A stretch of 64,000 bases of DNA, from positions 1 through 64,000 of the forward strand of contig JALQPE010000610.1 in assembly GCA_030407315.1 (NCBI GenBank), written 5' to 3'. The translations under genes were made by a program, and so were the position numbers. Under the pieces are notes generated by a model. The model searched no databases. It was given only the letters and a program-made list of their open reading frames with translations, and was not told the origin of the DNA. Source of the stretch: Asparagopsis taxiformis. Lineage: Eukaryota > Rhodophyta > Florideophyceae > Bonnemaisoniales > Bonnemaisoniaceae. Below are positions 30,005-42,000 of the stretch, piece after piece. Numbering within the stretch: position 1 is the stretch's first letter; each line of letters begins with the position of its first letter.

Positions 30005-32771
30005 ATGGGCAGTGCCTTCGTCCGACCGGAAGCACGAAACGATGAGAAACGAGTCAGAGAACTCGGTTTGCAGAACAACCTCAAGCTCGCCGAAGTTAAC
30101 ACCCTTATCGATTACTACAAACGAAGCGACCCTGACAACGATGGACTCCTTCCGGAGCAATTTCAAGAAGCCGTCGGAAAATTTATAGCATCAGGCCTCA
30201 CAATAGACCCCAATCTCATATTCACCATCTTTGACTCCGGCGAAGGCGGCATTGACGGCCGTGTCACCATGCGAGAGTTTATACTCGGCTATGCCATCCT
30301 ATGTCGCGGTTCCACAGAAGGCCGTTTGCGCTACTTATTCGCAATTTATAGCAGCGTGGAAGGAGACGGCTTTCTTACCCGTGACCAGTTGAAAAGCTCC
30401 CTCATGCTCATGAGTAGAATTGCTGCCCAAATCACCGAACAGACAGATGACGACGAGCAAGATGCAGAGCAGCAGATTGAGACCGTTGCTGATGAAATGA
30501 TTTCCGCTTCTTCAGATCCCAATGCTAATGGAATTTCTTATGAAGATTTCCTCGATCAGGTAAAAGAGGTTGATGTCGTCACCCTATGGCTGGATGATCT
30601 TAGCTCAATTGCAGGCGAACACTTGAGGGACATTGAGCGAAAGGAGTTGGACATTGTCGAGCTCAATATGGAACGCGAGGGTATTCTCGGATCCGAACCA
30701 CAACTTCCTTGGAAAAACAATTCCAACTACTCCCCTCCAGCCACCATGCAAATTTCTGGTAAGACAAAGCGCGATGAGTCCAGCACTCCCTCCCATTCCG
30801 TCGACAAAAAGCAAAAGATTCCTCGCCCAAAGAAGCACAAACTCGTTAGAAGAGACATCAAAGCTAAACTATGTGCTAAGCAAGCTACTGCCGCTAAGCC
30901 TGGACTTGACGACGATGATGACGATGATCCTGGTCATTACGCCGCAAAACCCTTCATTATTAACTATGATCAAATTGTGTTCGGAAAAATATTGGGTCGT
31001 GGAGGATGTGCGACTGTATACCAATGCGAGTGGTTGCACGTGCCGGTTGCTGTCAAGGTCTTCAATGATGGATATGGTGAGGCAGCAAGTATAGAAAAGC
31101 TGGCCACTGCAGACGAAGAGGTTCGTAGGACCATTGTTGGTGATTATGTTGAGGAATTCTGGCTCTTGTTACAGATTCGTCATCCCAACTGCCTGTTGTA
31201 CATGGGCATCTGCTTCGAACCCGTCGTATGTATTGTGACCGAGCTTTACTCCGGTGGCTCTGTCGCCAACTTCCTGCACGGCCCAAATCCTCGGAAGTTT
31301 ACTCCAGAGCAAGCTTTGGAAATGATTTCCGGTGTCGCAAGAGGGATGTTCTACCTTCACGCATCTTCTCCACCCATTCTTCATCGTGATCTCAAAGCGA
31401 GTAACATTCTTATCAACCGTAGTATTACCCATTGTGTTATTTGCGATTTCGGCTTGAGCAGTCAGTTTGTGAACGAAGCGTCTGGGAGGTCACTCCATTC
31501 GCGCGGGCAACCAGCTCGTGTTGGTGGAATCGGAACACCTTATACAATGGCTCCGGAAGTAATGTCGCATCAACCTTACACACCGGCAGCGGATGTTTTT
31601 TCCTACGGCGTTGTCATGTACGAGATGTACACCGGGCGATCACCGTTCCCAAAGCTACAACCTATCCAGCTGATGTTTTCTGTCACTGAAGGGAAGCGAC
31701 CGGATTTCTTTCCTGAGGACAACGTGCCACCGACATTGCAAAATCTGATTGAGAGGTGCTGGGCGCACAATCCAGATGAGCGTCCAACGTTTGAAGAGAT
31801 TCTCACTGTGTTGACCTCACAGCAATTGGAAGCAGAAATCTCTGTTCGACAGCAAGCTACCAGATTCCAACCAAACGCTCAAGGGATTGAGGAAAAGGAT
31901 GGCTACGAAATATCGAAGCATCTGCTCGAAGCGGTGTACAGAGGAAAGATTGATCGGGTGACGGAATTGTTAGATAATGGGGCAGATGTGAATTATGCTG
32001 ATTACGACAAGCGCACGGCATTACATGTAGGTAAGTAACACACCTTCTTGATGACTCACGTCGATATTCACGATGTGTATCTAACTTTGATTGTTTGAGG
32101 TGGTTTTGAAATTGTACGTCTGAACTGTATTGTGTAGCTTCTGCAGAGGGTAAGACTGACTGCATCGAGCTACTGCTATCGAAGGGAGCGAAATTATCAG
32201 TTGACCGATGGGGAAATTCGCCATTGGCAGATGCGAGAAACTACGAAAGCCGTACTAGAGATAGTAGACCAATCAGCCTGTTGGAGGAGGTTGCTGGAAA
32301 ACCGACGGGAAATGTGCGTGACTGGCAAACTGCAAAAGTTCTTGATGCAGTAGACGAAGAGCGTTTGAATTATTCTGCGATGATTGCAGCAGCTGAAGGA
32401 GACACAACAACACTACGACAAATGTTGATGAGTGGAGTGGATGCCAATTGCACAGATTATGACCAAAGAACACCTCTGGCGGTACGTTGAGCAATGCAAC
32501 ATGCAATATAGTTTTTGGAATATCGACTTACACGCGCGCATGGCACTGACGGTTTTTATTTATCGATACCATAATGCGACGTTCATTCGTTTAGGTTGCC
32601 GCGTCAGAAGGTCGAAGTAACGTTGTCGAACTACTTATAGAGTGCGGTGCAGATATCGACAAGCGAGACCGCTGGGGTTCTACGGCGTTCCATGAAGCCG
32701 AACGTGGTGGTTATCACGATATAATTAGGTTACTGCATCAAGCCAGGATATCTAATCATCACCCATCATAG
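30005..32771 (+). CDS. EF-hand, TKL-type protein kinase with C-terminal ankyrin repeats (3 exons)
   Basis: Exons 30005-32030, 32138-32481 and 32595-32771 encode 848 residues. The introns are 107 and 113 nt with GTAAGT/TAG and GTACGT/TAG ends, and splicing restores the ankyrin frame both times. The first in-frame ATG gives MGSAFV. Residues about 15-200 hold calcineurin-B-like EF-hand sequence: one loop reads DPDNDGLLPEQF but lacks the usual acidic residue at position 12, and the others are degenerate. The kinase domain (about 325-590) has GRGGCATVY, VAVKVF, HRDLKASN, DFGLSS and APEV and resembles Raf-like/TKL kinases. Two to four ankyrin repeats follow (about 635 to the end; LHVA, GADVNYADYDKRT, GADIDKRDRWGST). 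It is likely an active Ser/Thr or dual-specificity kinase with calcium and scaffold inputs. Its substrate is unknown. Confidence 0.88.
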
Positions 32772-33948
32772 CTACAGTGTCCGTGTTTTGCTATGTACAT
32801 TTATCAGTCCTGTTGCTAGCTTGGCATCACAAAAAGATGGGCACTGTACAAACCCGCATGATATCACTCTCTTGCGCAAGAAACAGACGTAGGAAGGCTG
32901 AAGAATATAATCACTGCTTGTGGAGGGTCACCATGTCAGTATCGCAATTTGGATTCAAGGTGTAACACATAATGGCAGAGGTCTGTTGAAGGAGAATCTC
33001 GTATCAGACAATTCGAACTTCATGTCCTGGATTTCTAATCAGGGTTTGATTTTTCATATGTCCCTATCGATCCATCTGGTATGCATCATACACGAACTTT
33101 CCTAAAACTAGCCGCAGCACCCGATCAACGAGGCTGAAGAAATGCGATGTGGATATATGAACAGGTGCAGAAAACTTACATGTGCAACATTTCAACGCCC
33201 AACCGTCTGACAGCCGGTGCGGCCGATATGCTCAGGTCATATCCAACGCATGCACGGTGAGCAATTTGCCAATTCTTCCCCAACTTGCTGTTGCGTGGTA
33301 GTTTGGTGACCGCGGTAGAGCGCGATGCCCTCCACAGACGAATCACACCATAAATGTCTGTGAACTGCTATCCGCGGTTTTGAGAGAAGCTTAAATAGAT
33401 GTGGAGCGCATCGCCGTCGTCTCCAATGTGTAGTTCAATTTTTCACTTGAATGTTTTCGGAAATATTTTATTCTTAGCAGCGAACAAAATTTCCCCTTTG
33501 TTTGGAACGTGATGACGTGTCTTTTCGCAATATCGTTCCAAATTTTGGAGACATTAGTGTTTGCTCGATCTCCCTGCCGCCCATGTATCCGAACAATCTA
33601 CAGGCTATGTCACTATTCATTCGTTTTTTTCCTCACAGAGGCGGAGCGAGAGACTATCTGCATAAATTTCACATCTTCCCTACTCACGAGTGTTGATAGC
33701 GACATTTTACATCCTCTCTTGAACCCATGCAGAGAGATTTGCAGCAAGCAGACTGCGCCCGCAGGGCCTCTCTTTAAACATTAGACCTCAACAAAATTAA
33801 CATTCCACAACTAACAACCTATTTCATGTAACTTTGCTACACAAAACAATGCCAGCCACCACACCCTTCTCCATAAACACACTCAGCGAATCAGTCGGGA
33901 CACATCTTGTTCTCGTTCCGAGACACTGCCAGTCCCTCCATCCTCATC
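32772..33948. other. Intergenic between kinase and NADPH oxidase genes
   Basis: No further gene is recognised. It includes the leader of the NADPH oxidase gene. An out-of-frame upstream ATG at 33848 opens a 41-codon ORF that overlaps the start chosen for the oxidase. Confidence 0.45.
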
Positions 33949-36807
33949 ATGGAGAACGTCGTCATGTACACTGAAGATCCCAACAAACCCCTGGGAGACT
34001 TTGAAGATTCCCAAGTATCCAAACGGGACAAGTTGAGATTCTCACTCCACAGCCTTCATGCACGCGTCGAAAGTTATCTATCCAGTCATACATTTGTCTT
34101 TATCTTCCTCATAACGTACGTCAATGCAGTGGCGCTGATGTTCTTCTGGGGTGCTCGTGATGAATATGTACACACAACGACACCCACAATGCGCTGGTTT
34201 ATCACAGTCGCAAGAGGATGGGGCTACACTCTAAATCTTAATTGTGCTCTTGTAATTCTTCTTGCATCTCGTTTGACATTTACGCTGATTCGCGAAACTC
34301 CACTCAACTTGATTATACCCTTCGACAAGAGCTTTCCGGCTTTTCATATCATTGTGGGATACGTCATTCTGCTGGCGGCCATCTTGCACGGTATTTTCCA
34401 TCTCATCTGGATAATTGGGTGGAACAGATGGGGTGCAGGATTATGGGGAGTGAATATGTGTGTCTCAACTGGATTTATCCTTCTTTCAATCTTTATCCTG
34501 ATGGTATCAACATCGCAACCGAAGACGAGGAGCAACAAATTTGAACTGTTTTACTTTATTCATCTCACAGGTGCATTTCTGTTCTTCGTGCTCTTGCTGT
34601 TTCATGGTGTTTATAATGGAGTACCCTATACGTACAAGTGGATAACTGGGCCGCTCATCGTATATTCTATTGATCGCATCATTCGCCGATTGCGGGTGAT
34701 TAATTCATACATTCAACTCTCCAGAGACAACACTGTCCTAAAAGGAGCCAACGTCATTCAAGTGAAACTACCCAAGCAATTTAATTATCGCGCTGGGCAG
34801 TATGCCGGTAAGTGTGAAAATTTTCGAGTAGATCTCTTTCATGAGCGTTACTCCACTCTTGTTTTCTAACCTGCATAATGTTGACCAATCTCAGAGTTGA
34901 AGGTACCGACTATTAAGAAATTCGAATGGCATCGTATGTTAACATTATCTCTTCATGCGAGAACTGTCCTTCGTATCATTCTTTTGCAACTAACAAATGT
35001 TATTTCATTTGCGATCCTCTTCAAAAGCGCAGCTTTCACAATCGCTTCTTCACCACATGAAAAGGACATGATATTTTACATCAAAGCCTTAGGAGATTGG
35101 ACAAATGCCCTGCGAGACGAGTTTCAGAAAAGACTTGATGGTACCGTATCCGACCCAGTATTTGTCCATATTCGCGGACCATATGGCGCTCCAGCGCAAC
35201 ACGTAGCCGGATATCAACGAGTCGTGCTCATCTCAGGAGGCGTGGGATCAACACCGTTCTGCTCCATTGCCAAACATCTACACCAGAACATTGTGGATGA
35301 AGGACTTCCGAAAGAAACCATTGAAAAGATGGACGCGCTCGATAAATCACCAGGAGTGCAAAGAGCCGAGAGGGAAATCAGAAGATGTGTGGCACAGGCG
35401 TACACACAAAGTATACCGATCAACAGCACTGAATGGGACGATGTCGTCGAACAAAACGCACTATCAGTTGAGAAACTATTTGCATCCGCGAATGAATTCC
35501 AGGGAAACTTGCATGGCGCCCCTGTGGTTGTGAAGAAAATGTTTAACAGCGCCTCGCCAGTTGCAAATCGCGATCGGCCGCGGCCGTTTGAAAGTCCAAA
35601 GGCGAATCGTGATAGACCGCGCGCAAAAGCAGACGACCATCTCGGTAGACGAGGAAGGCCATCGAATCAGCTTGATCGTGTGGGGTTATCGTTTCATGAG
35701 CCATCGCCGCTTCATGGGATTGGCAAGCACCTGCATTCTGGTAGGTCTTTAGGGCGAACTGATACATTTGGATCAGTATTTGCCATGCAGACAAAGAAAG
35801 TTGATAGCATTGAACAGGCTAATGCTGTACGTGAAAAGGTCGGGCAGGGATTTCGAGAAAAGTGGCTTAGTTTCTTTCACTCGATTGGGATCAACTTGTT
35901 CCTATACTTGATCCTGCTTGTTCGTGCGGTCATGCTGGGATATGCGTCTATATTTCGGGCGGTGTCTATTAATATGTCCGGGGGAGCTTCGAGCATATTC
36001 AAGAAGAAATGGGTGGTAATAATTGATGTGAGTCTGGCCATAAGTTTGTCAACAATTTTGCTGGTCTCGCTGTGCCTGGAGCTGATTACGTACGATGGAG
36101 CATTTTTCAGAAATCGCGGTCGAATGATAGATCTGTTCATTCTGCTCCCATTGAGTGCTCTGTCGGCGTATGTCGGCATGATCACTCTTCTCGGCCATGG
36201 GGATAGAAACGTAATTCCAACTGGGGTATATTTCGGGGTGATACTGCCGTTGCTATTTTTGCTGATCATCTACCGTTTATATCGCGTCATCGGATCTCGT
36301 GTGTTAATAGCTGACTCAAGCAAGTCGTCTAAATTTGGGAAAATCAGAGCGGTGGACTTCATCTGGACGACTCCATACAGTCAGGATGACGACTGGCTTC
36401 GGGAGGAACTGGAACCTCTTGCGAACGGGAAGCAGCTTCGTCTGCACCGGTTTCTGACGCGTGAGAAGGAGGGAAGCGATGAGTCTGGAAGTAGCAAACA
36501 TGGGGGATTGAGCACGAATTACGGGAGACCAAAGTGGGACGAATTGTTCACAAGGATTGCTGAACGGACGCCTACGAACGGGAAAGTTGGAGTGTTCTTC
36601 TGCGGACCCAAGGCAATGTCTAAGGCGATCCGAATGGCGATGATGAAGGCGCAAGTGTTGAGCACTCTGCGGGGAAAATATCTCGGCACCAGCTGCGATA
36701 GCGATCTAAGCTCGCACTTGCGCCTCAAGGAGCGAGCGGAGCTGCAGCAGTTGCGTAGTCGTGGCAGCAACATTCGTTTCGTGTTCAGGGAAGAGAACTT
36801 TGGCTAA
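33949..36807 (+). CDS. NADPH oxidase (NOX/RBOH family), red-algal type, 3 exons
   Basis: Exons 33949-34807, 34895-34933 (39 nt) and 35033-36807 give 890 residues; introns of 87 and 99 nt (GTAAGT...CAG, GTATGT...CAG) join the FAD motif correctly. The enzyme moves electrons from NADPH through FAD and two haems to O2, producing superoxide outside the membrane. Haem histidines appear as pairs 13 residues apart in two helices (FHII...ILHG and IHLT...LFHG). The FAD site is HPFTIASSPHE near residue 300, the NADPH site GGVGSTPF near 367, and the C-terminus has FFCGP and a final FREENFG. About residues 578-725 insert roughly four extra hydrophobic helices between the two halves of the NADPH-binding region. 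No EF-hand is present, unlike plant RBOHs. Start choice: first in-frame ATG. Confidence 0.93.
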
Positions 36808-37082
36808 TTCAAAGTGTACTGTACGTTAGTGTAACGCGTAGGTTGAATTAGGATTACAGCCAATCAAATAAACTAGCCCTGAAATCACCAGAAAATCGAA
36901 GAAAAATGAATCAATCGTCATCTCTGATTGTTGTACATATTTTACTCCAGCAATGTCCTTGACGCAGGCAGCACATCGCCCATTCGCTTTGTGACATTTC
37001 ACGAGACGTTATCGTACCACATCACGCCTGCACCTCACAAGCAAGTGACCTTGCGCGGTGAGCCAGTCCAAACGCGACCGCC
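36808..37082. other. Short intergenic spacer
   Basis: 275 bp between the NADPH oxidase stop and the next ATG. No feature is assigned. Confidence 0.4.
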
Positions 37083-38078
37083 ATGTCGCTTTCAACCAAG
37101 AGCAAGCGGACGTGGACGGGACGCCGTGCAAAGTCGTCACTGACCCAGTTCACTAGCAGCGCAAACAAGCCGCCAGAACGCGAAGCAACGCCCGTGACGC
37201 GCGACGCCTCGCCCGACGCGCAGTTACTGGCCAACGCGCGCCGCCGCATGAATGAATTTGAAAATGTGCATCGCCTTCAAGGCAAGCCACTTACCGATGC
37301 CGCTGTCGTCGCCATTCGTGAACAACTGGAGCAATTATTGCCGCATCTCTATGCACTGGTGCAATCCACAACGACTGATAAAGCGTCGATTATTCGTGTC
37401 GTACAATTTGCAGAAAAGACACTCGCCAATTTCCCCGATTTCAAACTGGAATCGCTGCGACCGCAAGCGCTGCGAGAACACAAAACGAACACATCTGCTG
37501 CTAAATCGCGCCCACAGTGTACGTCGCACGCCGATTTGTCGCTTTCATTGCATAATGCACCGCCAGTGCCGGGCATGCCGCCTGCTGTTGGAATGATACC
37601 CGTGGATGCTGATGCGCCAACACACCTGAGGCATGCCATTGAGAACACGCTGCCGATTGAACAACAGCTGTTTTTCGCAGTGCAAGGTCTGTTATTCAAA
37701 GCGCCACCGCCGAAACGAAAAAATAGCCGATGGTATGAGCCGCCGGCTGCAATGTCGCCACATGAGTTTGATGCATTTGCAAACGGCATCGCGTCGAGCG
37801 AGCAACATGCCTACTTTCATGGCACTCATCATGTACAACACCAGTTTGCACATTCACTACCAACTCCGCCACCATCCATGTCGCATCCGCTACCAATGTC
37901 ACTTCTCCCGAATAGTATGCTGTCCATGCCGTACTTGCCTTCGATGCACGGTTCAGCTTCTAGACCGCCGGCGTCTTCTATGCAGGGTCCGCCTACGATG
38001 ACGCTGCCGCCTGCGTCCCATGCACATCTGTATCAGCAATTGGCAACGGAGCAGTCGACGCCCAATACGGAAATGTGA
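37083..38078 (+). CDS. Hypothetical protein with helical core and proline/methionine-rich tail
   Basis: 331-codon intronless frame from the ATG at 37083. Residues 1-45 are basic and serine/threonine-rich. Residues about 50-130 are helical (RRRMNEFENVHRLQGK, REQLEQLLPHLYALVQ) and look like a small folded domain. Residues about 235-331 are rich in proline, histidine, serine and methionine and probably disordered. The composition suggests a nuclear regulatory or Mediator-like protein, but I recognise no family and assign no function. It is convergent with the C2H2 gene, whose stop lies 71 bp away. Confidence 0.7.
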   Translation: MSLSTKSKRTWTGRRAKSSLTQFTSSANKPPEREATPVTRDASPDAQLLANARRRMNEFENVHRLQGKPLTDAAVVAIREQLEQLLPHLYALVQSTTTDKASIIRVVQFAEKTLANFPDFKLESLRPQALREHKTNTSAAKSRPQCTSHADLSLSLHNAPPVPGMPPAVGMIPVDADAPTHLRHAIENTLPIEQQLFFAVQGLLFKAPPPKRKNSRWYEPPAAMSPHEFDAFANGIASSEQHAYFHGTHHVQHQFAHSLPTPPPSMSHPLPMSLLPNSMLSMPYLPSMHGSASRPPASSMQGPPTMTLPPASHAHLYQQLATEQSTPNTEM

Positions 38079-38148
38079 GCTTTTTAGGGTGGGTGGCTGC
38101 ATTTGTAAAGGGGTACAATTTTTCAGTAAACAAGCTTCTTCGTCAGAT

Positions 38149-39190
38149 TTATTGTGGATTCGACTTGGAAGAGCTAGTACTGCGTACTGAGTTACGACAA
38201 TGACACGTCTGTTCGTGTCTCTGCAAATGTGCCCTCTTTTTGAATTTTGCCGAGCAACGGGTGCACGGAAACGGACGGATATCATCGTGAACGGCGCGAA
38301 CGTGGCGACTGCGAGGCGAATGTTAGATCGATGAAGTGGACGCACACAATTGCGATGCACGGGTAGGTTCACGTACGTCAAGGTGTCCCGGAATGCAAAC
38401 ATAAGACCACACTGCGGACATGCCCATGGCTTTTCCTTCTTGCTGTAATTCGCAAAATTTGAGCGCAAATTGTCATCGTTAGTTCCGAGCTAAATGCAAT
38501 GAGAGTGAATGCAACAAACATGACGCGCAACGCACTGTACAGATTTGACATGTCGACTAATGTAGGATGCAAATTTGAACAAGGAAAAATACTGGGACGG
38601 TCAGTGCACGAGAATATGAGGCGTAACGCATCGAATTGCATCGCATATGAAAATGCAGTGCACGCACTTTAAGTTTCCCTTTTCTCCAAAGGAGGCACCG
38701 CATGTTTGACATAAGAAGGATCGTGGTCTGTGGTTGTGTGAAACGCTACAATGATGGCAATCAATCAACGATAAGGATGGTTAGTAGAGTGATGGAGCGA
38801 CCAATCGCAAGGTGTACGAATGAATGCATACTGTTCGTCGAGCTGTCGCCTGGTGTCAAACTGTGACCGACACTGGGAGCACTTGTAGTGTCGGTCGACG
38901 GTTCGAGCTCTCTGGAGAGATATTTGATGTGCATTTTGGTTGGTATGTTTTCTGGATGAGCTGGAGGGTTGCTTTGGGCGGGAGAAGTGGAGGTCACGGG
39001 AGGAGGGATCGTCGCGCATGAGGTCATCGGGATTGTCGTTGAGTAGATAAGAAATATCGAGCTTGTCAGAGCCGGTGGACTTGTTGGCAGTGGTGGCACT
39101 ACTGGAGGATTTGCGTGCTCTGTCGGAATCGCGATCCATGGGTAGGGGATGGGGCGTGTGCCAACCGGGCGGTGCTATTTGACGGGGCAT
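38149..39190 (-). CDS. Four-finger C2H2 zinc-finger protein, 5 exons including a 21-nt micro-exon
   Basis: Minus-strand exons, in transcript order: 39190-38832, 38745-38668, 38556-38536, 38442-38377 and 38308-38149 (684 nt, 227 residues). Every junction is GT-AG and every intron (86, 111, 93 and 68 nt) is in phase 2. Spliced, the protein has a serine/proline-rich N-terminal half and four fingers: CSQC...H, CQTCGASFGEKGNLNRHVKS-VH, CPQCGLMFAFRDTLTRHVRA-VH, and CTRCSAKFKKRAHLQRHEQTC, the last a C2HC type. A canonical HKKEKP linker appears after finger two only if the proposed splice is used. It is probably a nuclear DNA-binding regulator; target unknown. The ATG at 39190 is the first in frame, but an additional 5' exon cannot be excluded. 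Confidence 0.8.
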
Positions 39191-42000
39191 TGACGGGAGT
39201 GGGTGTAGGATGGTTGAGGTGACGAGAATATTGTTGTGTGCGTTGTCGGCAAGTGTAGGGTTTGGCGGGTGGTTGCTTAATAGTGCAGGGAAATGGATTG
39301 CTGCGGAGCGGATGTACCTTGGCTAGTAATCTGCGTTGCACTACACAGCACAGAGTGCCGGTAGCGGCAGTGGTTGTGGTAGTGATGTGCTCGTACAAGG
39401 GTACGCTGTACCGTGGAGTGCCGTGCCGTGCCGTAGCGTGATGTGCTGTGCTGTGCTGCGCTACGCGCGCGTATATGGGCGGATCTCGTGGAAAGGGAAA
39501 CTATGAAACGGACAGTGGATGGATAGTCTACTGGGAATGAGTGTAGTCAGCTGTCTGTGTGCGTTTGCGCATTGACGCGTTGCACGGCAAACTGTGACAA
39601 AGCACGGGACGGTACAGCGGGGGTGACTGTTGCGCACGCAGGTGACTGAAGACTGGTTGGACAAACCTATCGTGCGCGCATGTTGATGAGTCGGCACCAA
39701 CGGGCGTCATTATTTTTATGCCTCTTCCTCTTCGATGCATGCATCTGGCGAGCGGCCGCTGCACTTGGCTTCGCTGCGCCGCGCCGCGCCGCACCCAAAC
39801 GCAGCTGCGGCAGTGTGGTGTGGTGTCGTGTCGAGTGCGCCTTGGTTGGTGGCTCCTGAGCGGTGCGCTGGCAGCTGCAGTCGTGCAAGAATGAGGTAAT
39901 GGACAAGGGGAAGGATAATCAGTTGTACAATTATGCCTTGTTGTACGGCACGGCGCGTACAGCTGGCGTCACTGACGCTGTCAGTTTTGAAAAAAGCCAA
40001 CAAGCGCTGTGCTGGTGAACATCGGGCCAAGCGAGTGCAGCGCGTCGTATATACTAGCGGGCTGAAACCTGGCAGCTCGTTCGCTCGCTGCAGTTGGCGC
40101 TGTTGATTGGTCATGTGTAATTTTTTTCTTGTGGACTGTACGCACAACCCATTTTTGTGATTAACGTATCGATACACCGCTCCTGCAAAGGTTGAGTTAC
40201 TAGCGATACACTAGCCGAGTCAACTGTAATGTGCGTGAGCGCGTGCGCGCCGGCGCTCGTGGTGCTGTGCCGTGCCGCCGCGGCCATAAACGCATCGGCC
40301 GGCTGCACCACAGCAGAGCGGTGACGGCGGCGTCGCGTTCCGTAGCGTCGTCTGGAATTGGAAACTCACCCAACCCCTGGTCGATCAAGCGCGACGACGG
40401 TGGTTGACAGTCCAATGGCGGGCGCGCAACGCGTGCGCCGTACACGCAACAACGAAACGATCTCAACATTATTCCGCCACCGCCCACCACAGTTGATTTG
40501 CACCACACATAGACCCATCATACCGACAAATCGTCGATCAGGGGATGAGTGCAAAATCGGGATGCCAACTGCGGTACACTTTTCTGACGTGTGCGACACG
40601 CACTCAGATACGGCCAGCTTTCCTGACACTCTTATCCGCTCTCTGCGCTCCGTACAGCCGCTGTATCCTACGACGCTGCGCCGCGCTCCGTGCGCTGTCT
40701 GTCGACCGCTGCGGTGGCGTGGCTCTCACGACCACACGACCAATCAATCCGTCGCTCGATACTTGAGACACTAGCGACAGGAGCATGCGCACCGAAAACT
40801 GCGTTGCGGTTTCTCTTCGTTTCAACGCAAACTGCATCCATTCGCGCCCCCCCCCCCTCCCACCTTGAGCGACGAGTATGTGTCGTCGTCGCCACTGATC
40901 CGACTCGCTTAGACGCTACGGGCGTCGATTCTTTCCCCACCGATCGACAACATGTTGTACCGTGTGGTGGTGCAAGTTGTGTCTGCGCCAAACGGTTTGA
41001 AACGGCGCTACAGAATGGCCTCGCCATTAGCGTGATAAACAAGGACCGAACCGATTCGAGCCTCCTCCTTGCAAACACATTCACAAACGAGCGCTTGACA
41101 CTCTAGCGATAAGATATGGTGCCCAGCGCTGTCATTGGAGCAGCACACAACTTTGTCTACCAAACTTACCTGCTGTCATTTTCAGATACAACATTACGTA
41201 TATATACGCCAGCGCGCTCGTGACATCATCATGGCCGACATGTTGAACGGGCCAAGATGAGCGGTCCTCGCTTGTCCAATTTGGCCACTCTAACTATTAA
41301 AATTTAGGCTGCAACCCATATTGTTGTTGTGAAACTGTCGCTGCGCCAACGCGTGAGAGTGACCGACGCCGCTCATCTGCTTGTCGTAACTGTTTCTACT
41401 ATGCCGCCCGCCCTCATGACCACGGATCGTGCACTCTGCGTCCAGCACTCGCAATTTCTACATATCGATACAACGGAATGACCGGTCTCCAAACATCACA
41501 CGACGCGCTTGCTTTGAGCGCAATGCAGTGTTGAGAGCGCAACCGTCCGCACAGCGGTGAGCGGGGCGGGGCAAGGCAGGGCGGGGCGCCGCGATAGATA
41601 ACTACACTCTTCCCGCCCCGCCTTTTTCAACGCTTGTAAAATGCTGACAGAGGAGCTGCATTGTTCATGAAGCCCCGTTGGCATCGGCCTGCTGTTTCAA
41701 CTCGCCTCGGCTCGGCTCGCCGCTGTATTCCGCATGTTCTCCGACATAATGTAGCTCGCGCGTCGCAAACGCCCTCCTCGAGACAGCTAAAAATATTTGT
41801 CATAATACTGTATTCCCAATGTATGGTATATGCAACACTTTCCCGCCGCCCTTTTTGCACCCATCCGCCCACAGATCCCTGTACCGTTTCTGTCAAACCC
41901 AAGTCGCAATTTGCTTTCTAGACCGCCGCCCAAAACAGTAACACTATAACGACAAAGTGCGCTCGCAAACCCCCAAGCCACGCCGCCCCGCCCCACCGTT
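39191..42000. other. Long intergenic region, GC-rich, no gene recognised
   Basis: 2.8 kb between the C2H2 and agmatine deiminase genes. Only overlapping short ORFs in GC-rich sequence are present. TATA-like runs lie near 40050 (TATATAC) and 41198 (GTATATATACG). A C-rich run is at about 40848. Part may be leader or upstream exons of the C2H2 gene. Confidence 0.45.
41563..41586 (+). promoter_or_regulatory. G-quadruplex-like G-rich tract
   Basis: Four G runs, GGGG, GGGG, GGG and GGGG, separated by loops of 1, 7 and 1 nt about 415 bp upstream of the agmatine deiminase ATG. Function is not shown. Confidence 0.5.

Noticed and set aside
38378..38641. Separate minus-strand ORF overlapping the C2H2 gene
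   Set aside because: Wrong frame through introns; the spliced five-exon model accounts for the region with complete zinc fingers.
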